A stretch of 6,485 nt of DNA from Methanobacteriota archaeon (GCA_005878515.1 VBLZ01000177.1:1-6485); one strand, 5' to 3'. Numbered from the stretch's first letter, positions 1-5,862 are shown. Notes: a model not told the origin generated them from the letters alone. A program made the numbers and translations.

Positions 1-624
1 CGCGAGCGTACCAAGGGTCAGGGTGAGGGCGGGCAGGAAGAGGTGCTGAGCCGCGCTCGTCAGGTGGGCTCCGTCCCACGACCAGGGGCCCAGCATGTCA
101 TCGTAGTACCCTTGGGACGGCAAGGCGGGCCACCAGGTGAAATAGTGGCCGACAATCGAGCCCTTCTCAAACACCGCGAGTAGGAGGTACCCGAGCCAGA
201 AGATCGGCATCCCATAGAGGAAAATTCCCGTGGCGGTCGAAAGGATGTCGAAAGGCTTGCCCCGTTTCTGCGCTGCGATTGATCCAATGATCATGCCGAT
301 GATGATGGTGGCCACCGTCGAAGTGCCGACCAGGAGGAGGGTCCAACCCAAGTCCCGCATCAGCACGTCGAAGACGGGAAGGCCGAGTCGGTAGGAAATT
401 CCCCAGTCCAGCGTGACCGTCCGTTGGAGATAGATGACAAACTGCTCCCACGGGGGCTTATCGAACCCGAAGAGCTGGCGATTGTACTCGGCGAGGCCCT
501 GATATTTCGGGTCGCGCGGAGTCAGGCTCAGCGCTGGATCCCCGGGCATCAGTCGGAGGAGCGCGTAGTTCAGACAAATGATCCCGAAGATCGTGATCAG
601 GGCATTAATGCCCTTTCGGACCAT
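1..624 (-). CDS. ABC transporter permease, DppB/OppB type (partial, C-terminus outside window)
   Basis: This is an inner subunit of a peptide/nickel/oligosaccharide-type ABC importer; it forms half of the membrane channel. The 208 visible codons show the family's N-terminal half. TM1 lies at about residues 8-24 and runs into RLMPGDP (24-30), the hallmark of DppB/OppB proteins. A periplasm-type loop contains FGFDKPPWEQF (52-62) and DWGISYRLG (73-81). TM2 is at about 94-116, TM3 at about 133-151, and HLFLPALTLTLG (194-205) begins TM4. The EAA loop that contacts the ATPase would lie past the window edge. The gene follows the solute-binding protein by 64 nt with no convincing TATA box between them, so it is probably cotranscribed. 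The start is ATG at 624. An in-frame TTG at 645 has GGGAG nine bases upstream and would add seven residues, so it remains a real alternative. The substrate (peptide or sugar) cannot be told from this part. Confidence 0.95.
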   Translation of the reverse strand, partial: MVRKGINALITIFGIICLNYALLRLMPGDPALSLTPRDPKYQGLAEYNRQLFGFDKPPWEQFVIYLQRTVTLDWGISYRLGLPVFDVLMRDLGWTLLLVGTSTVATIIIGMIIGSIAAQKRGKPFDILSTATGIFLYGMPIFWLGYLLLAVFEKGSIVGHYFTWWPALPSQGYYDDMLGPWSWDGAHLTSAAQHLFLPALTLTLGTLA

Positions 625-688
625 GACCTTCAGGATTTGCGCCAATTCGCGTCGCTCCCGTCATTGCCAAGACGTTCCATTTTCCCCA

Positions 689-3331
689 TCACGGCGGCGG
701 GGGTGGAGGCGGCTGCTCCGGCGGGGGTCCGCCGGCCGTCCGATCTTCCGTCTCGTCCTCTTTCCGCTCCTTCCGGCGACGGAGAAGCACCACCACAGCC
801 GCGATGAGGATTGCCGCGGCAACCCCGAGCGGGATGCCATAGTTAATCCACGGATTTGACGAGCTCGGAATGCTCCCGCCCGGTGTCGAGATTGTTTGGA
901 TCACGATTTGGGCGGTCACGTTCGGGCGGTGGTTCAGGACGCCTGTCTTATTGTCCGTGACGACGGCCATCAAGCTGTACGTTCGGTTCGCCGTGTATGC
1001 GTGACGCTGACTCACCGTCCTGTCGCTCTGCGTGTTCGTGAGGTAATTCACCGCCACCGCGGAACCGTCTCCAAAGTTCCATGTGATGTAAAGCGGGTCG
1101 CCCTCCGTGTCGTTCGCCGTCAGGTTGAATTGAATCGTCTCGCCGGGCAGGCCGAAGGTGGAGTGGCTCAGTCTGAAGTCCAGGCCTTTGATTTGAGGCG
1201 GCAAATTCGCACCGGGCCCACCGCTAGCCACAATGTTCGCCGGCGTGGTTGCGCATGTTGTCCATTCGGAGTCCTTGATTCGGACCTGGATTGTGTAGTT
1301 GCCCGGCTGCGCGAACGTGTGGGTCGTGCTCCCCGAGGTCGACGTTTGGATCGGCGATCCGTCCCCGAAATTCCATGTGTAGCCGAGCGCGCCGCCCTCC
1401 GGATCGTTCGCGCTGACGCTCACGCTGACCGGCGCACCGTTGATCCACTGGACTGCCGGGAAGGATGCGACCACGGGCGCTTGGTTGTCTAGGGGAGAGA
1501 CCTGGAACCAGGGGGCCGGCAAATCGCTGTCAGGAACCAGCCCCTGTTCGGACGACCAATTCCCCCAGTTGGTCCAGCCGGGGTCGGGAGGGGATGTCTG
1601 TTGCCGGACCCCTGGCGGCGTCGCGGCCGCGTAGAGGTCCTTTCGGTAGTAGGGCAGGATGTACGAATGGTAGTCGTACAACATCCGCTGCATCTCGTCC
1701 GTGATCGGCCGGCGGGCCGCAGGATCCACGATCTGGAGCGACTGATTGTATAGGGCATCGAATGTGGCGTTGCTGTAGTAATTGTCATTCGTCGGCCCGA
1801 TCGCGCCGGTTGTCTCGACCTCGAGGACGTCGAGGGACGGATCCGAGGCCGGCGTGAAGATCCAATCCCACAGCCACATGTCGTAGTCAGCGCTCAACCA
1901 ATAGCCGCTCATCTGGTTGGTGTTGTAGAGGCCGTAGCCCGGGCTCGTCCGGCCGAGGCGATCCGTGGTCTGGATTCCCGCCTGGGCAAGCCATGCGACG
2001 ATGTCTCTGCCCGCGATTTCCCACTGTGGGCGGGTGTTCAGCGTGTAAAACCGCACGACGAGCCCGTCGATGAGGCGGCCAGTCGCATCCTTGCGGTATA
2101 GCGGTGTCGCGCCCGGCTTGTTGGCCCCGGTCCCGTCGTAGACCCACCCTTGGCTGTTGAGGAGTGCCCGGGCAGCCGCGGGGTCGAATTTGTATTGCTG
2201 ACTCGCGGGGATGCTGTGGTGCCACGGGTTGACGTCGGGGACCAACGTGTCCGCCACGTTGCCATACCCGAGGAGGGCATCATCGACGAGCTTCTGTTTG
2301 TCGATGCTCATCGCGACCGCGTGCCGGAACGTGTCGTTGAGTAGGACGGGGTTCGTCGTGTAGGCGTACCCGTAGGCGGCCGCCAGCGCTGGCGTAATCA
2401 CATTGATGGAAATCTCGCCGACGAATCCGAGGCTGACCGCCCACTTTGGACTCCAGGTGTTCAGCCCGACCTTGTAATCGGACGGGTCGATGCCGATGAG
2501 CGCGTCAAGGGTCGTCGCCCCCGTGAGAAAGTCATTGACCATCGTCGTCGACCCGCTGTACGAGATAAAGCGGACTTCATCGGGTCGGGATTCTTGGCAA
2601 TAATACTCCAGCCCGTAGTAGTTCGGATTCTTCCGAAGGACGAGGGTCGTCGTGGTCGTGTTCGTGTAATCGTAGTACATCGCTCCGGAGCCGACCGGAT
2701 ACTTGATCGGAGCGTTGAGGGGCTTCGCGTAGCCGCTCCAGATGTATTGGGGCAAGATCGGAATCGCGCTCGCGGCCGAGTACATGCCCGCGAAGGGACC
2801 GTTTGTGACGATCTGGACTTGGTACGGCCCGGTCTTTGTCACAGACGCGACTGCGGCCGTGTAACTGTGGAGGATGCTTCCCTTCGTCGCGCTCTGGAGC
2901 TGGAACGAGTACACCACGTCGTCGGCGGTAACGGGGTGACTCCGGTCTCCCGGGCTCAACGGGCTCGTGAAGTACGCATCCTGGACGAGATCAAAGGTCC
3001 AGGTCTTGTTGTCCGGAGCCAAACTCCAGTGGGTCGCGAGGTCCGGGATCGCATGGTAGGTCTTGTCGTACGAAATGAGCGTGCTGTAAACGTTGTACAC
3101 CACGACGTACTCGTCCGCCAGGGTGATCTTGAGCGGATTCAGGGTCGTGATGACAAGGGGATTGATTCCGATTCGGAGAGAACGGAACGGACCAGCTGCG
3201 GCCGCGGGACCAGAGGCCAGGGCAAGGAAGACGCTGAGGCCGGACAGGATCATCACGGCAACCACTGCGCATGCCATCAGCTGCTGTCGCCAGACTCGTC
3301 CGAAACGATACTGTGTCTCCTCCCCGACCAT
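689..3331 (-). CDS. Membrane-anchored solute-binding protein (SBP_bac_5 family) with two PKD domains
   Basis: This 880-aa extracellular receptor of a dpp/opp-type ABC importer captures the ligand and hands it to the adjacent permease. A signal peptide (basic residues 9-15, hydrophobic 17-41, likely cut after the AAAA at 43-46) precedes the SBP_bac_5 domain at about 50-610. Family landmarks are DLATHWSLAPDNKTWTFDL (97-115), TADDVVYSF (135-143) and RHAVAMSIDKQKLVDDALLGYG (336-357). Two PKD domains follow, at about 617-703 and 709-812, each with WNFGDG (653-658 and 751-756). Next come a short Pro/Ser/Gly linker, one membrane segment (831-850), a charged RRRKERKEDE tail and a Pro-rich end. Bacterial relatives usually have about 500-600 residues and lack the PKD/TM part; here the anchor replaces a lipoprotein or free periplasmic form. 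Twelve N-X-S/T sequons all fall in the outside part. The ATG at 3331 has GGGGGT six bases upstream. The start at 3331 keeps a full n-region before the signal helix. Peptides are the default guess for the ligand; sugars are possible. Confidence 0.96.
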   Translation of the reverse strand: MVGEETQYRFGRVWRQQLMACAVVAVMILSGLSVFLALASGPAAAAGPFRSLRIGINPLVITTLNPLKITLADEYVVVYNVYSTLISYDKTYHAIPDLATHWSLAPDNKTWTFDLVQDAYFTSPLSPGDRSHPVTADDVVYSFQLQSATKGSILHSYTAAVASVTKTGPYQVQIVTNGPFAGMYSAASAIPILPQYIWSGYAKPLNAPIKYPVGSGAMYYDYTNTTTTTLVLRKNPNYYGLEYYCQESRPDEVRFISYSGSTTMVNDFLTGATTLDALIGIDPSDYKVGLNTWSPKWAVSLGFVGEISINVITPALAAAYGYAYTTNPVLLNDTFRHAVAMSIDKQKLVDDALLGYGNVADTLVPDVNPWHHSIPASQQYKFDPAAARALLNSQGWVYDGTGANKPGATPLYRKDATGRLIDGLVVRFYTLNTRPQWEIAGRDIVAWLAQAGIQTTDRLGRTSPGYGLYNTNQMSGYWLSADYDMWLWDWIFTPASDPSLDVLEVETTGAIGPTNDNYYSNATFDALYNQSLQIVDPAARRPITDEMQRMLYDYHSYILPYYRKDLYAAATPPGVRQQTSPPDPGWTNWGNWSSEQGLVPDSDLPAPWFQVSPLDNQAPVVASFPAVQWINGAPVSVSVSANDPEGGALGYTWNFGDGSPIQTSTSGSTTHTFAQPGNYTIQVRIKDSEWTTCATTPANIVASGGPGANLPPQIKGLDFRLSHSTFGLPGETIQFNLTANDTEGDPLYITWNFGDGSAVAVNYLTNTQSDRTVSQRHAYTANRTYSLMAVVTDNKTGVLNHRPNVTAQIVIQTISTPGGSIPSSSNPWINYGIPLGVAAAILIAAVVVLLRRRKERKEDETEDRTAGGPPPEQPPPPPPP

Positions 3332-3337
3332 TGACGA

Positions 3338-3343
3338 ACCCCC
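3338..3343 (-). promoter_or_regulatory. Shine-Dalgarno-like site of the solute-binding protein gene
   Basis: GGGGGT lies six bases before the ATG at 3331. It can pair with an archaeal 16S anti-SD sequence, with one G-U pair relative to GGAGGT. It supports the chosen start. It is the clearest ribosome-binding site in the window, where the other genes have weak sites or none. Confidence 0.5.
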
Positions 3344-3357
3344 ACGGCCACTCAGAC

Positions 3358-3379
3358 CACGGAGCAGACGCGCTCCGTG
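3358..3379 (-). promoter_or_regulatory. Perfect 8-bp inverted repeat / hairpin in the leader of the solute-binding protein gene
   Basis: CACGGAGC and GCTCCGTG are exact reverse complements separated by six bases. With the transcription start predicted near 3385 from the TATA box, the repeat occupies roughly nucleotides +6 to +27 of a leader of about 53 nt, ending about 26 nt before the start codon. As RNA it would form a strong stem (six G-C and two A-U pairs) with a 6-nt loop. As DNA it has the size and symmetry of a dimeric repressor operator just downstream of the start of transcription. The sequence does not tell which of the two, if either, is used. Confidence 0.5.
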
Positions 3380-3406
3380 CTATGATGTGACGAGATTCGG
3401 CGGATT

Positions 3407-3420
3407 CTATATAACGTTTC
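3407..3420 (-). promoter_or_regulatory. Archaeal BRE/TATA promoter of the solute-binding protein-permease operon
   Basis: On the minus strand GAAACG is followed by TTATATAG, a purine-rich BRE-like element joined to a good TATA box. Transcription would begin about 25 bases beyond the box centre, near 3385. This is the best TATA match in the window and lies in the 158-bp gap after the dehydrogenase gene, so the transporter genes need not depend on read-through. Confidence 0.7.
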
Positions 3421-3448
3421 TCCGGACGCGCGAATTGGGACATCCGGA
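3421..3448. promoter_or_regulatory. Pair of TCCGGA palindromes directly upstream of the BRE
   Basis: TCCGGA occurs at 3421-3426 and again at 3443-3448. The start-to-start distance is 22 bp, about two helical turns, and the first copy abuts the BRE of the transporter promoter. Archaeal activators often bind immediately upstream of BRE. Six-base GC-rich palindromes are common by chance here, so this is only a candidate. Confidence 0.2.
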
Positions 3449-3489
3449 AGAGCGACGAGAGCTCTCCATCGCTTCGCGCGATCGACCGT

Positions 3490-5052
3490 TTATGAATACT
3501 CCGATTGGCTCTGCTCGCGCAGGAATTGCATTAGATAGTAATGCCCACCCGCGGACTTCCCCGAGGTGCCGGACATCTTCCAGCCGCCGAACGGCTGGAC
3601 GCCGACGACCGCGCCCGTTGTGGCGCCGGCCGTCCGGTTCGCATACAAGACGCCGGCATGGACTTCCGCGAGGAACCGCCGAATCTCCGCCGGTTCGCGG
3701 CTGAAGATTCCCGCGGTGAGGCCATAGTCCACGTCGTTCGCGACTTGAATCGCGTCCCCGAGGTCATCCACCGGGACAATCGACAAGATCGGCACGAAGA
3801 GCTCTTCCTTGTTGATTCGGTGGTCCCGCGGCAGGCCGTCCACGATTGTCGGCTCCACGAAATGCCCGTTTCCCTTCAACGTTCTCCCGCCGGCGATGAC
3901 CGCTCCCTTCGAGCGCTTGATTTCCGCAATTGCGTTCTCGAAGGTCGCGACCGCCGCTTCGTTGATGACGGGCCCGAGATACACGTCGCGAACGGTCGGG
4001 TCGCCCACTTTGATTTTTTCGGTCTCGGAAAGGAGCTTTGCCATGAACGCATCTTTCACGCCCTGATCGACGAGGACCCGCGAGCACGCGGAGCACTTTT
4101 GACCCCCGTAGCCGAACGCGGCCCGCATCACGCCGATCGCGGCCTTGTCCAGATCCGCACTCGCGGTGACGATCGCCGGATTCTTCCCGCCCATCTCCGT
4201 GATGATGGGCTTCGGTCGCGTCCGGGTGAACGTCTGGAGCGCCTTCATTCCGACCGCCCTCGATCCGGTGAAGACGAATCCGTCCACATCCGGATGGTCG
4301 AGGAGCTCCTGCCCGACCGTCGCGCCCGGTCCCGTGACGAAATTGAACACGCCCGCCGGAAGTCCGGCGTCCCGGAGGGTCTCGGCAAGGCGGAGGCCCA
4401 TGAACGGCGTGTCGCTCGCCGGCTTGAAGACGACCGTGTTGCCCGTGATCAGCGCACCGGTCGACATCCCGGCGGCGATTGCGAGGGGGAAGTTGAACGG
4501 CGCGACGACGGCCCAGACGCCGTACGGCTTCAGGATCGAACGGGTCGTCTCCCCCGGGAGGAACGTACCCATCGGCCGTTCATACCCCTGGTTCCGTAGC
4601 ATCTCGGCGGCGTACCAGCGCATCAGGTCCGCGGCCTCGTCGACATCCGCCATCGCTTCGTAGCGGTTCTTCCCGTTCTCGAACGACATGAGGGCGGCGA
4701 GGGCGAATTTGCCTTGACTGATCAGATCGGCGGCGTGTTGAACGAGTCGGACTCGGTCCGTGTAGGCGGTCGTGGACCACTGGGGAAACGCGCCCTTGGC
4801 GGCTTCCACCGCTTGCTTTGCGTGCACGCGACCCCCCTTCTGAAACAGACCCAGCACGAGCTTCGTGTCCGCCGGGCTCGTGTCGGGAAACGTCGTCTTG
4901 GACCAGACTTCCTGGCCGCCGACGATCATCGGATGCTTCTGTCCGAAATCCGCGCGGACCTTGTCGACCGCGGCCTCGTACGCGGCGTGGAATTCCTCGG
5001 TCCTGTTCATCTCGACGGCGTTCTGCCACGTCCGTTCGTTCCGGAACTCCAC
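3490..5052 (-). CDS. pruA: L-glutamate gamma-semialdehyde dehydrogenase (1-pyrroline-5-carboxylate dehydrogenase)
   Basis: This enzyme oxidises glutamate-5-semialdehyde (in equilibrium with P5C) to glutamate using NAD(P)+, the last step of proline and arginine/ornithine breakdown in the cytoplasm. At 520 aa it has the normal length of the monofunctional RocA/PruA type. The aldehyde dehydrogenase fold is complete: PFNFP with Asn187, FKPAS with Lys210, FTGSRAVG (261-268), EMGGKN with Glu286, catalytic Cys320 in GGQKCSACSR, and EELF (416-419). The C-terminal block NRTAGATTGAVVGVQPFGGW (472-491), then SGTSGKSAGG (494-503), marks the P5C dehydrogenase subgroup rather than a generic aldehyde dehydrogenase. 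The start is GTG at 5052. It gives the conserved FRNE at residues 3-6, which related proteins also have near their N-terminus, and I found no in-frame ATG just upstream. It has its own promoter and is followed after 158 bp by the peptide-type transporter. No proline dehydrogenase is visible. Confidence 0.96.
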   Translation of the reverse strand: MEFRNERTWQNAVEMNRTEEFHAAYEAAVDKVRADFGQKHPMIVGGQEVWSKTTFPDTSPADTKLVLGLFQKGGRVHAKQAVEAAKGAFPQWSTTAYTDRVRLVQHAADLISQGKFALAALMSFENGKNRYEAMADVDEAADLMRWYAAEMLRNQGYERPMGTFLPGETTRSILKPYGVWAVVAPFNFPLAIAAGMSTGALITGNTVVFKPASDTPFMGLRLAETLRDAGLPAGVFNFVTGPGATVGQELLDHPDVDGFVFTGSRAVGMKALQTFTRTRPKPIITEMGGKNPAIVTASADLDKAAIGVMRAAFGYGGQKCSACSRVLVDQGVKDAFMAKLLSETEKIKVGDPTVRDVYLGPVINEAAVATFENAIAEIKRSKGAVIAGGRTLKGNGHFVEPTIVDGLPRDHRINKEELFVPILSIVPVDDLGDAIQVANDVDYGLTAGIFSREPAEIRRFLAEVHAGVLYANRTAGATTGAVVGVQPFGGWKMSGTSGKSAGGHYYLMQFLREQSQSEYS

Positions 5053-5061
5053 GATCCCACG

Positions 5062-5085
5062 CCCTCGGGCCCACGGATGCGAGGG
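5062..5085. promoter_or_regulatory. Inverted repeat CCCTCG/CGAGGG between TATA box and start codon of the dehydrogenase gene
   Basis: CCCTCG (5062-5067) and CGAGGG (5080-5085) are perfect inverted half-sites, 18 bp centre to centre. They span the predicted transcription start (about 5066) just downstream of the TATA box at 5090-5096. Position and symmetry suit a repressor site, but the half-sites are short and GC-rich. Confidence 0.2.
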
Positions 5086-5089
5086 GCGA

Positions 5090-5101
5090 GAATAAGGTTT
5101 C
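5090..5101 (-). promoter_or_regulatory. BRE/TATA-like promoter of the P5C dehydrogenase gene
   Basis: On the minus strand GAAACC is followed by TTATTC, sharing GAAAC-N-TTAT with the transporter promoter. It predicts initiation near 5066, a leader of about 14 nt before the GTG at 5052, and therefore a monocistronic or leading transcript separate from the 91-aa gene. Confidence 0.5.
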
Positions 5102-5142
5102 GCCTCGTCGGATGAGTCGGAGCCGTTCCACTCAATTCGGCG

Positions 5143-5161
5143 GAAAATCTCTTGGATTTTC
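5143..5161 (-). terminator. Hairpin after the 91-aa gene, possible terminator
   Basis: GAAAATC and GATTTTC form a perfect 7-bp inverted repeat around a 5-nt loop. It starts about 33 bases beyond the stop codon of the 91-aa gene and about 40 bases before the TATA box of the dehydrogenase gene. On the transcript the 3' arm contains UUUU. Archaeal termination relies mainly on U-runs, so this could end the upstream transcript. It could equally be a protein-binding palindrome upstream of the dehydrogenase promoter. Confidence 0.35.
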
Positions 5162-5193
5162 GGCGACCGAGACCAGATCCAGGAGTTCGCGGG

Positions 5194-5469
5194 CTACACG
5201 ATGTACGTGTCGGGCGAGCCCTCGTACTTGTCGTACTGGGCCATCGCCCCGATCGCGGCGAGCAACTCCCGAGCCCACTCCCGGGTGTACGAGTTCGGCG
5301 GGACGTCCGTCGTCGTGCCGAGCCACTCGAAGATCTCCTTGAACGCCGATCGTTGCTCTTCCTTGGTCAGGCGTGCATCGATCTTCGTGATCGTCTGCTC
5401 GAGCCGGTTCATCCCGAGGACGAACTCCTTGCACTGGGCCAGGAACTTCGCATGCTCCTCGCGCGTCAT
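5194..5469 (-). CDS. Small helical protein of unknown function (91 aa)
   Basis: I do not recognise this family. The product is soluble, has no signal peptide or membrane segment, and looks mostly alpha-helical. A charged N-terminal helix runs through KFLAQCKEFVLGMNRLEQTI (8-27). A second helix is around KEEQRSAFKEIFEWL (36-50). A break at TTTDVPPNSY (52-61) precedes a third helix, TREWARELLAAIGAMAQY (62-79), and an acidic tail ends it. There is one cysteine (Cys13) and no metal-binding motif. Codons are strongly GC-ending, as in the neighbouring genes, which supports a real gene. The ATG at 5469 is preferred because a TATA-like box at 5502-5514 lies about 9-12 bases upstream of it once the initiation distance is allowed for. 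The in-frame TTG at 5517 and ATG at 5505 fall inside or before that box. It is divergent from the Rieske gene. Confidence 0.8.
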   Translation of the reverse strand: MTREEHAKFLAQCKEFVLGMNRLEQTITKIDARLTKEEQRSAFKEIFEWLGTTTDVPPNSYTREWARELLAAIGAMAQYDKYEGSPDTYIV

Positions 5470-5501
5470 GGAAAGACCCGCCCGCCCATGCCGCCCGCCC
5501 T

Positions 5502-5514
5502 CCATAAAACTTCG
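5502..5514 (-). promoter_or_regulatory. BRE/TATA-like promoter of the 91-aa gene
   Basis: The minus strand reads CGAAGTTTTATGG, a purine-rich element plus TTTTAT box in the same pattern as the other promoters here. It predicts initiation near 5478 and a leader of about 9 nt to the ATG at 5469. It abuts the plus-strand promoter of the Rieske gene. Confidence 0.5.
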
Positions 5515-5525
5515 CAAACGTTCAT
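5515..5525 (+). promoter_or_regulatory. BRE/TATA-like promoter of the Rieske gene
   Basis: CAAACGTTCAT shares AAACGTT with the transporter promoter (GAAACGTTATAT). The TATA part is weak. Spacing to the start codon is 32 bases from the first T, which would place initiation within about two bases of the ATG at 5553. That predicts a leaderless transcript and agrees with the absence of a Shine-Dalgarno sequence. Confidence 0.4.
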
Positions 5526-5552
5526 GGGGGCGGTCGCGGCTCGGTAGTCTCG

Positions 5553-5858
5553 ATGACGACGTTCGTTCGGGTCGCGAAGACCTCCGACGTCCAACCGGGG
5601 GAAGGGCGGGTCGTCGTGGTCCAAGGCCATCCCGTCGCCCTCTTCAACGTCGAAGGACGGTTCTATGCGGTCTCGAACGTGTGCTTGCACCGCGGCGGCC
5701 CGATCGGGGAGGGGATGCTCGATGAAGCGGTCGTCACCTGCCCGAACCACGGATGGGAATACGACGTCCGAACGGGGACGAACCTCGCGAACCCGACGGC
5801 CCGCCTTCGGTCGTTCGAGGTCCGGATCGACGGCGACGACGTGTTCGTCGGCGCCTGA
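5553..5858 (+). CDS. Rieske [2Fe-2S] ferredoxin-like protein
   Basis: This small soluble electron-transfer protein carries one Rieske iron-sulfur cluster. At 101 aa it is essentially a single Rieske domain. Cluster ligands are Cys44 and His46 in CLHRGG and Cys63 and His66 in CPNHGWEYD, giving C-X-H-X16-C-X2-H. The strands before it (RVVVVQGHPVALFNVEGRFYAV spans 19-40) and the tail with FEVRIDGDDVFVG (88-100) match the usual ends of NirD-like and dioxygenase-type Rieske ferredoxins. It has no N-terminal membrane helix, so it is not a cytochrome bc1-type Rieske subunit. It also lacks a catalytic oxygenase domain. No reductase or oxygenase partner is visible, so its redox partner is unknown. It lies 21 bases before the glycosyltransferase gene on the same strand, but that gene has a TATA-like box of its own. 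No ribosome-binding site is seen; leaderless translation from the ATG is likely. Confidence 0.94.
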   Translation: MTTFVRVAKTSDVQPGEGRVVVVQGHPVALFNVEGRFYAVSNVCLHRGGPIGEGMLDEAVVTCPNHGWEYDVRTGTNLANPTARLRSFEVRIDGDDVFVGA

Positions 5859-5862
5859 GCAC

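Noticed and set aside
692..730. GGC/GGT-rich run on the plus strand as a simple DNA repeat
   Set aside because: It is the proline-rich C-terminus of the solute-binding protein, and the codons vary, so it is not a true tandem repeat.
896..1492. 198-codon open frame on the plus strand
   Set aside because: Antisense to the PKD region of the solute-binding protein, whose two WNFGDG motifs show the true frame.
3269..3280. Lipobox-like LMAC (residues 18-21) in the solute-binding protein, suggesting a lipoprotein
   Set aside because: It lies before the hydrophobic stretch instead of after it, so a signal peptidase could not use it as a lipobox. The protein already has a C-terminal membrane anchor.
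2594..3334. 246-codon open frame on the plus strand
   Set aside because: It lies fully opposite the N-terminal part of the solute-binding protein. Low-complexity Arg/Val/Asp composition and no recognisable motif.
3457..3466. GAGAGCTCTC palindrome as a terminator of the dehydrogenase transcript
   Set aside because: The stem is only five base pairs with no loop and no following U-run, so it is too weak to call a terminator.
3541..4599. 352-codon open frame on the plus strand
   Set aside because: It is antisense to the P5C dehydrogenase, which shows all catalytic motifs. The translation is rich in Arg, Asp, Pro and His with no domain, as expected from the opposite strand of a GC-rich gene.
4580..5131. 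183-codon open frame on the minus strand, same strand as the dehydrogenase
   Set aside because: It is a shifted frame over the dehydrogenase N-terminal half, extremely Arg-rich and without a domain. The dehydrogenase frame is intact, so it is not a frameshift remnant.
5502..5510. CCATAAAAC on the plus strand as TATA box for the Rieske gene
   Set aside because: It has no purine-rich BRE in front on that strand and would leave a leader of about 20 nt without a ribosome-binding site. The element at 5515-5525 has better spacing and similarity to the other promoters.
5470..5517. Longer 107-codon form of the small unknown protein starting at TTG 5517, or 103 codons from ATG 5505
   Set aside because: Both starts fall in the TATA-like element that best explains transcription of this gene, and the added residues are Gly/Arg-rich and unlike the rest. 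The ATG at 5469 is preferred.
5466..5750. 94-codon open frame on the minus strand running from the Rieske gene into the divergent promoter region
   Set aside because: It covers the Rieske cluster-binding motifs in antisense and its start has no promoter-like box. The 91-aa frame explains the minus-strand transcription unit.
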